From Planctomycetota bacterium (lineage in GTDB: Bacteria > Planctomycetota > Phycisphaerae > WQYP01 > JAJZKY01), in assembly GCA_021803885.1 (NCBI GenBank), contig JAJZKY010000126.1, forward strand, positions 1 to 10,029: DNA of 10,029 nt, read 5' to 3'. The notes beneath the pieces were generated by a model that did not search any database, was not told the origin of the DNA, and saw nothing but the letters and a program-made list of their open reading frames with translations. Shown one piece after another: positions 6,256 to 10,029 of this stretch. How positions within the stretch are numbered: the stretch's first letter is position 1; every line of letters starts with the position of its first letter. A program made the position numbers and the translations under genes.

Positions 6256-6687
6256 GTGACTGAATACCACCTGAAATGCCCGAAGTGCAGGCATGAGTTC
6301 GACCTGAACTACTCTCAGTGGAACAGCCTTAGTGACCCAGATTCTTCCGGGTCGATTCACAGGTATGGGCCGCACAGATTCTCGGTTCCCTGCCGCAGTT
6401 GCGGTAAGAGGTCGACGTATCATGTCAGCAAGGAAGGCGAGATTGAGGCGGCGCAGGGGGATACCCTGTTGGTACCGTTGTTATTGTTGCTTGTGTTGCT
6501 TCCAAGTGGGATAGCTGTTGCCCTGCTTGGTCTGGTTTGGATGCCCTTGCTTGTTGTCGAGGCTGGCGCCCTTGTCGTTGCTGTTTTGATTTACAGGTGG
6601 ACAAGGAGCATGCGGAACGAAGTCAGAGAGCGCAGGCTACCCCGGAAGAGACCTCAAGAAGAGGGCGTTCGCGATAGCCTAGAGTGA
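6256..6687 (+). CDS. Zinc-ribbon membrane protein with two spans
   Basis: The 143-residue product starts MTEYHLKCPKC. Two CxxC pairs (C8/C11 and C46/C49) form a zinc-ribbon-type metal site of about 45 residues. Two membrane spans follow (about 71-92 and 94-114), then a strongly basic and acidic tail. The N-terminal ribbon and tail would both face the cytoplasm. Such small ribbon-membrane proteins are common in archaea and mostly uncharacterised. I chose GTG at 6256 over ATG at 6223 because of the ribosome binding site at 6245-6250 and because the extra residues look unrelated. The part encoding residues 63-92, including the first span, is exactly duplicated in inverted orientation at the right edge of the window, ending precisely at the Gly92 codon. 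It appears to be a single-gene unit. Confidence 0.72.
   Translation: MTEYHLKCPKCRHEFDLNYSQWNSLSDPDSSGSIHRYGPHRFSVPCRSCGKRSTYHVSKEGEIEAAQGDTLLVPLLLLLVLLPSGIAVALLGLVWMPLLVVEAGALVVAVLIYRWTRSMRNEVRERRLPRKRPQEEGVRDSLE
6443..6531 (+). repeat. 89-bp perfect inverted repeat, left copy
   Basis: Every base is identical to the reverse complement of 9941-10029. The match stops at 6532 (C here, T in the other copy). It ends at the window edge on the other side, so the true repeat may be longer. It lies inside the zinc-ribbon gene and encodes its first membrane span. The right copy and this one bound 3.4 kb. Confidence 0.95.
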
Positions 6688-6780
6688 CAAGTTGCGCAGA
6701 GCGTCCTTAGATTTTTGACCCGGTGTATGACCATCGGGTCGAACGTCCCTTTCGGTACTGGTTCTACGTGGTTTGCCTGA

Positions 6781-6915
6781 GGCTTCTCCTGGCTGCCGCC
6801 GCCCACTCGCCATCTTTTCTTTGGTCGCCTCACGCCTTCTCCAGGATGGCCTTACGACCCTGAACCGTCAGCCTGAGCTCGGTCCGCTTCTTGTGCTTCA
6901 GATGGATGGATACTC
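6781..6915 (+). repeat. Composite intergenic repeat element C
   Basis: The left end (6781-6804) matches fragment D at 4504-4526 over TTCTCC-Y-GGCTGCCGCCGCCC. The right end (about 6876-6911) matches the end of copies A and B over CTTCTTGTGC-W-TCAGATGGATG. It therefore links the two families. The A/B hairpin is missing in between. It lies between the convergent zinc-ribbon and surface protein genes, in the same position relative to the surface protein's 3' end as copy A. On the minus strand a short frame ends here, but I cannot support it as a gene. Confidence 0.4.
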
Positions 6916-6963
6916 TCCGGTGCGTTGCATGCGGCTTTCTCAGTCTTGGGGCGCAGCAGCGGG

Positions 6964-7536
6964 CTACGTGGACGCACTTGTCGTCGTTGTTGTGTACGCG
7001 CCTTGCGGCGATGTGGTTGATGTGGTGTACGGACTGCAAGGGTTAGACGTTGCCATTGTATTGCACAGGCTTATGCTCAGATTCCCTGAGGGCAGGCGAA
7101 GCGTCGCATTGGTCGTGTCGAGTGGGCCCTGTGGCAGGTTGAAGCTGTACGTTCGACCTGCGTACACAAGGGACGCCTGGAAGTACACGTTCGCCGGCGT
7201 GTTGCTCACGTCTATGGCTATCCAGCCTGTGGCGTTGGTCGTATAGTCGGCGACGCTAGGTTTGACGATGCCGTAGCATGAGGTCGCCGTGGGATTGACA
7301 TGGACGGTGATCCCTGGAAGGGGTTGCTGGGTCGAATCTGAGATTACCTGGAGGAATACGCCAGCACCTTCGACTTGTACCTCGCAAACCGTCGAAGGCG
7401 AGCTGTTGGTCGATGTGGTTGTGAGATTTGTCGACTGGTCTGTGAAGAATAGGACGCCCGCAGCCGCAACCACAATGACCGCGACCACCCCTAGGGCGAC
7501 AGGTATGACTCCTATTCCCCTTTGATGTGGCGTCAT
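6964..7536 (-). CDS. Membrane-anchored surface protein, paralogue of 3829-4389
   Basis: The 190-residue protein has a basic N-terminus, one membrane span (about residues 9-32), a Thr/Ser linker, an extracellular beta-sandwich (about 50-152) with VISDSTQQPLPGITVHV, NATGW and VYAGRTYSFNLP, and a Thr-rich C-terminal tail. Four Cys (51, 87, 158, 167) fall in the same places as in the 3829-4389 protein. The fold resembles carboxypeptidase-regulatory-like domains. The sequence has diverged strongly outside the key motifs, so the duplication is not recent. ATG at 7536 lies about 28 bp from a CTATAC box, as in its paralogue. The role is probably at the cell surface. It is likely co-regulated with the paralogue through the shared dyad. 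Confidence 0.78.
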   Translation of the reverse strand: MTPHQRGIGVIPVALGVVAVIVVAAAGVLFFTDQSTNLTTTSTNSSPSTVCEVQVEGAGVFLQVISDSTQQPLPGITVHVNPTATSCYGIVKPSVADYTTNATGWIAIDVSNTPANVYFQASLVYAGRTYSFNLPQGPLDTTNATLRLPSGNLSISLCNTMATSNPCSPYTTSTTSPQGAYTTTTTSAST

Positions 7537-7539
7537 CCT

Positions 7540-7557
7540 ACAGGTTATACTGCCTGT
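7540..7557 (-). promoter_or_regulatory. Inverted repeat between TATA box and start codon
   Basis: ACAGG-8nt-CCTGT is a perfect 5-bp-arm inverted repeat lying between the CTATAC box and the ATG at 7536. A protein bound here would block transcription initiation. It has no counterpart in the paralogue's promoter, so it may be chance or a gene-specific site. Confidence 0.3.
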
Positions 7558-7558
7558 G

Positions 7559-7618
7559 GGTGTATAGCTCTATCTGATAGAACGCTTGTTTCGGTAGTGG
7601 GACGCTTCTCCTGAAGCG
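7559..7618 (-). promoter_or_regulatory. Promoter and operator-like dyad of the 6964-7536 gene
   Basis: The minus strand carries a CTATAC box at about 7568-7563, some 28 bp before ATG 7536. Directly upstream is TTCTATC-A-GATAGAG (7582-7568), a near-perfect dyad. Outside it AGAACGCTT (plus strand, 7579-7587) matches the paralogue's promoter at identical spacing. Further out CGCTT-N6-AAGCG (7603-7618) repeats the paralogue's second inverted repeat, followed by GGA in both. Shared spacing with partly different arms suggests a conserved binding site. The binder is inferred, not shown. Confidence 0.55.
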
Positions 7619-7721
7619 GATTAGCCGGGGCACTGGCATAATCCCATCCTGGTCTGGTACCTCCAGCATCTGCCGCACCTAGCCGAACTTCGGATCGTCC
7701 TGGGTGCTCTTCGCAGCAGGG

Positions 7722-7729
7722 GTAAATAC
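7722..7729 (+). promoter_or_regulatory. Possible TATA box of the large surface protein
   Basis: GTAAATAC lies about 27-30 bp before the TTG at 7755, which suits a leaderless transcript. It is downstream of the alternative GTG start at 7704, so it favours the shorter protein. Confidence 0.35.
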
Positions 7730-7754
7730 CGCTCGCGCTCCTCCGAGACTGGCC

Positions 7755-9077
7755 TTGCGGACCGAAGTCTTGGCCATTTCAATCGCGGTGGTCCTGGTGG
7801 TGGCGATAGTCGGTTTCGGCGTCGCGGCATTTCCTTCACCTCCCGCCAGAAGCGGCTCCACGGGCGAATCCCAAACGGCGACCTCCCAGGCCGGGATCCC
7901 AGGCCCAACGGAGCCCACACTTTGGCACGAGGACTGCGCGACGTTGAATTCGACCGGGGAGACGACGTGCACCTCGTCAGTCTCGCGGGAAGGCCAGGTC
8001 CAGACATTCAACCTGACTACGTGGCCGCGAGGAAGTCCCGACGACCTGGCATTTCACGCTCAATACTTCGCCGTCCAGACCAACGCGAGCACGACCCTGC
8101 AGTACTCGGTAGAGAACCAGGCGAACCTTCTGGTCTACTTCAGCACCAACTCGCCGTCAAGCGGCCGGTCATTGGCGGAAGACGTCGCAGCTTCACAGGA
8201 CCTGCTGCTCAACCGATCGCAGGTCGGTCCCTACGCGGGCGGACTGGCGGCGCGGTCCGCCGGCCTCTACATCTTCGATTTCCCCGTCCAGGCCGCGTCG
8301 CCTGTAGGGGTTGAGAAGTTCGTCGTCCAGGACGCTTCGGCCGTCCAAGACGGCATCAGAATCGAGTTCGGGTCTCCTTCCAGCCACGAGGTCCGCCTGG
8401 ACAGCACCGACGGCGCCCAGGTCAGTTTCCCAGGCCTCTGGGAGTGGCCGGTGACGGTATACTCGAACACCACCACGAACGTGACGTTCAGCTCGACGGC
8501 CATGAACGACGGTTGCTGGCTGGCTTTCTTTCCTCAGGTGCTGTCCGGCGTGGGACCCGAGGGGGCGAACGCCACGATGATGCTGGCCGGGGGCCAGACG
8601 GTCTCCACGACCGCGGGCAGCGCCCTGTTCGTCTACGCGACAGGCGCGGACGGAGGAAGCGGGGAGGCGTTCTTTTCATTTCGGCCGGGGAGCAATCCTC
8701 TCTCTGTCCTCAGGGGCCCAGGGCTCCTCGCCAATCTCAGCACAACGGCCTACCAGGGCGAGCCAAGCTACCCGATACTGGGCGCAGTCTACGCGCCCGC
8801 TGCAGGTGCGAACGTCCAACCTCTGCCTGTCTCTCTGAGCATTGCAGGAATGGTAGCCAACGGAACAACTGTCAAGCTTCCGAGTTGGTTGGGGGTCACG
8901 CTCGAGTCCTATTCATTCCTGCTCAATCCCGACCAACCATACTACACTCTGGTCACCGTGAGAGCGTCCAGCTCGGCGCCCTTGGGCACTCACATCGTGG
9001 TCCTGGAGGAAGTTGTCGGAGGGGAGGCGTTCACGAGTTATCTGGCCGTGACCGTGTCACAGCCAGTGTACCTCTAG
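7755..9077 (+). CDS. Large membrane-anchored extracellular protein of unknown function
   Basis: The product has about 440 residues. A hydrophobic N-terminal segment (EVLAISIAVVLVVAIVGFGV) acts as a signal anchor. A Ser/Thr/Pro linker follows, and then a long outer region with beta-type patterning, few Cys and many Asn-X-Ser/Thr sites. No catalytic motif or named domain is apparent. The open frame extends to GTG at 7704. I prefer TTG at 7755 because the TATA-like GTAAATAC at 7722-7729 would start transcription just before it and because it puts the membrane segment at the N-terminus; the choice is uncertain. The DNA is more G/C-rich, with stronger G/C third-position use, than the left-hand secreted genes, as expected for a well-adapted chromosomal gene. 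It may be an S-layer-associated or adhesive protein; this is inference. Confidence 0.7.
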   Translation: MRTEVLAISIAVVLVVAIVGFGVAAFPSPPARSGSTGESQTATSQAGIPGPTEPTLWHEDCATLNSTGETTCTSSVSREGQVQTFNLTTWPRGSPDDLAFHAQYFAVQTNASTTLQYSVENQANLLVYFSTNSPSSGRSLAEDVAASQDLLLNRSQVGPYAGGLAARSAGLYIFDFPVQAASPVGVEKFVVQDASAVQDGIRIEFGSPSSHEVRLDSTDGAQVSFPGLWEWPVTVYSNTTTNVTFSSTAMNDGCWLAFFPQVLSGVGPEGANATMMLAGGQTVSTTAGSALFVYATGADGGSGEAFFSFRPGSNPLSVLRGPGLLANLSTTAYQGEPSYPILGAVYAPAAGANVQPLPVSLSIAGMVANGTTVKLPSWLGVTLESYSFLLNPDQPYYTLVTVRASSSAPLGTHIVVLEEVVGGEAFTSYLAVTVSQPVYL

Positions 9078-9234
9078 TGTACCGTTAGCGAGATAGGGGC
9101 TCGGTTTAAGGCTGAGTCGATTGGCGCGGGATCAGGGACGAGCGCAGCAGGACCTGGCTGCAGGCTAACCTGGCAGAGGTCGCATCCGTTCCGCAGGACG
9201 TACGTTCCATGAACAAGCTCACGGCCAGAGAAGT

Positions 9235-9480
9235 CTACCCCAACGCGGCGAAGTCCCCGACGATGTCGTCGAAGAAGGTGACAAGCTCGGTCTCAGTCTT
9301 CTAAGCGATGGATTCGGGGGTGAGAGAGTTAGGTCTCGCAGAGCAACCCTATCCTCACAGGTAGGCAGTCCCCGTGTTCCAGGAGCCGCGGCAGACGTCC
9401 CTGCACCAGGCGCTGAACACCGCGTTCTCTTTCAGGAGGCGGGCGTACTTGCGCGTCCCGAGCGCTGTCTTCTTCGGCAT
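9235..9480 (-). pseudogene. Tyrosine recombinase (integrase) N-terminal domain, inactivated
   Basis: From ATG at 9480 the frame encodes LGTRKYARLLKENAVFSAW and VCRGSWNTGTAYL, the pattern of the N-terminal SAM-like, core-DNA-binding domain of archaeal XerC/D-type recombinases (usually R-K-Y-x-x-L-L, then W-x-x-N-x-x-R-G-S, then T-A-x-x-Y-L-R-R-L). A TGA stands where Arg normally follows TAYL. The same frame continues after it with NSLTPESIA and TETELVTFFDDIVGDFAALG, again family-like, interrupted by TAG at 9349-9351, 9301-9303 and 9235-9237. There is no frameshift over 82 codons. The catalytic domain is absent; beyond 9235 the similarity fades. The 5' part still has a TATA-like box. It is best read as a decaying relic of an integrated element. 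Homology is from family knowledge, not a search. Confidence 0.65.
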
Positions 9481-9500
9481 GTCCCCCATCTGCGGGGTTT

Positions 9501-9507
9501 CTTTTAA
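9501..9507 (-). promoter_or_regulatory. TATA-like box of the recombinase relic
   Basis: TTAAAAG on the minus strand lies about 24 bp before ATG 9480, consistent with a leaderless start and with 9480 being the original start codon. The space 9490-9663 otherwise holds only the direct repeat CGGTATCGAA (9573-9582 and 9604-9613) and no gene I can support. Confidence 0.35.
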
Positions 9508-9663
9508 TGACGGATACCGCACGCGGGGGGATGCGGGTCCGACGGGAACCGGTGCGTTTTCGCAGCTAGAAGCGGTATCGAAGTGAACAGGTTCTTGCCC
9601 TGACGGTATCGAACCCGTGTCTTCGATTGGCACGTTCATGGCCGCTTCTTGGTCCACCTTTGA

Positions 9664-9954
9664 TTAGGCAAGGCTTGGGTCTTGCCTAGAATTGTCGAAG
9701 AACCTGGCCCCATACAAGGCGATGACAAGTCCTCCAAACCCCAAGAATGCTCCTAGAGCCACGTCCGGCGGAGGAGGCAAGCCTTCAGTGCCTGTTTCCA
9801 TCGCCATTGAAGCGAACATCGCCGCCGAGAGTAACACAACGCCAGCCCCGAGGAGTGTGAACCCCGCCCTTCCCAGTCTCGTCCCCCTGGAGATTTCGGG
9901 CCCCAGTAGGCCCAAGCCCACAGTCGCGGCTGGAAGCGCAACCAAGCAGGGCAA
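9664..9954 (-). CDS. Small hydrophobic membrane protein, 5' end in repeat
   Basis: The 96-residue frame encodes three hydrophobic segments (about residues 4-18, 30-51 and 66-84) joined by short polar loops, with a polar C-terminus. I do not recognise the family. Its first four codons fall inside the 89-bp inverted repeat, in a frame different from the one used by the zinc-ribbon gene; an in-frame TAG lies two codons before the TTG at 9954. The start is therefore doubtful: TTG at 9954 or 9945, GTG at 9921, or a lost upstream part. The gene may have been truncated at its 5' end when the repeat arrived, or the junction may be an assembly error. Confidence 0.4.
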   Translation of the reverse strand: MPCLVALPAATVGLGLLGPEISRGTRLGRAGFTLLGAGVVLLSAAMFASMAMETGTEGLPPPPDVALGAFLGFGGLVIALYGARFFDNSRQDPSLA

Positions 9955-10029
9955 CAGCTATCCCACTTGGAAGCAACACAAGCAACAATAACAACGGTAC
10001 CAACAGGGTATCCCCCTGCGCCGCCTCAA
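9941..10029 (-). repeat. 89-bp perfect inverted repeat, right copy (gene fragment)
   Basis: The reverse complement equals 6443-6531 base for base and touches the end of the window. In the frame of the zinc-ribbon gene it encodes that protein's residues 63-92, but the frame then runs into unrelated sequence and stops at 9785. It is either a fragment of a second copy of the gene continuing outside the window, or an assembly overlap. Confidence 0.95.

Noticed and set aside
9590..9625. tRNA-like T-arm on the minus strand (ACGGGTTCGATACCGTC)
   Set aside because: The loop TTCGATA looks right, but only two of five stem pairs form, and no acceptor stem, D-arm or anticodon arm can be placed upstream. 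No tRNA is called.
9481..9657. N-terminal extension of the recombinase frame up to 9657
   Set aside because: The recombinase pattern begins at the MPKK start at 9480, which has its own TATA-like box; the upstream 59 codons have no family features.

Overview
The window looks archaeal. Several genes begin leaderless or nearly so, with an A/T-rich TATA-type box about 25-30 bp before the start codon. The genes encode many small secreted or membrane-anchored proteins rich in Thr, Ser and Tyr with Asn-X-Ser/Thr sites, a winged-helix regulator fused to a membrane segment, a zinc-ribbon membrane protein, and the remains of an archaeal-type tyrosine recombinase. A Nitrososphaeria/Thaumarchaeota-like lineage is my best guess, but this is inference and no marker gene is present. 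The odd length of the window and a repeat sitting exactly at its right edge suggest that it may be a whole metagenomic contig.

Left part (1-2590). On the minus strand, two secreted proteins of unknown function lie in one transcription unit: 845-1417 is followed directly by 116-844, and the second start codon touches the first stop codon in the same frame. Upstream of them, also on the minus strand, is a complete Doc/Fic-type toxin gene (1926-2321). One base after its stop codon is a 38-residue gene (1808-1924) whose product resembles the Doc-binding tail of the antitoxin Phd, without Phd's DNA-binding half.

Middle part (2588-7620). A class I SAM-dependent methyltransferase (2588-3568, plus) is followed by a locus in which two paralogous membrane-anchored surface proteins with a carboxypeptidase-regulatory-like fold (3829-4389 and 6964-7536, both minus) flank a regulator with a cytoplasmic ArsR-like winged helix, one membrane span and an extracellular domain (about 4590-5549, plus). 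The two paralogues share a promoter layout: a CTATAC box at about -27, then a 15-bp dyad at fixed distance. The membrane-bound regulator is the obvious candidate to bind it. A zinc-ribbon two-span membrane protein (6256-6687, plus) lies between. The intergenic spaces hold related copies of a GC-rich element with a hairpin that shows one compensatory base-pair change.

Right part (7700-10029). A large surface protein with an N-terminal anchor (7755-9077, plus) is followed by a recombinase pseudogene broken by in-frame stops (9235-9480, minus) and a small membrane protein ORF (9664-9954, minus). The 5' end of that ORF lies in an 89-bp sequence identical, in inverted orientation, to part of the zinc-ribbon gene (6443-6531). 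This inverted repeat bounds 3.4 kb. It could be a recombination junction, an invertible segment or an assembly artefact.
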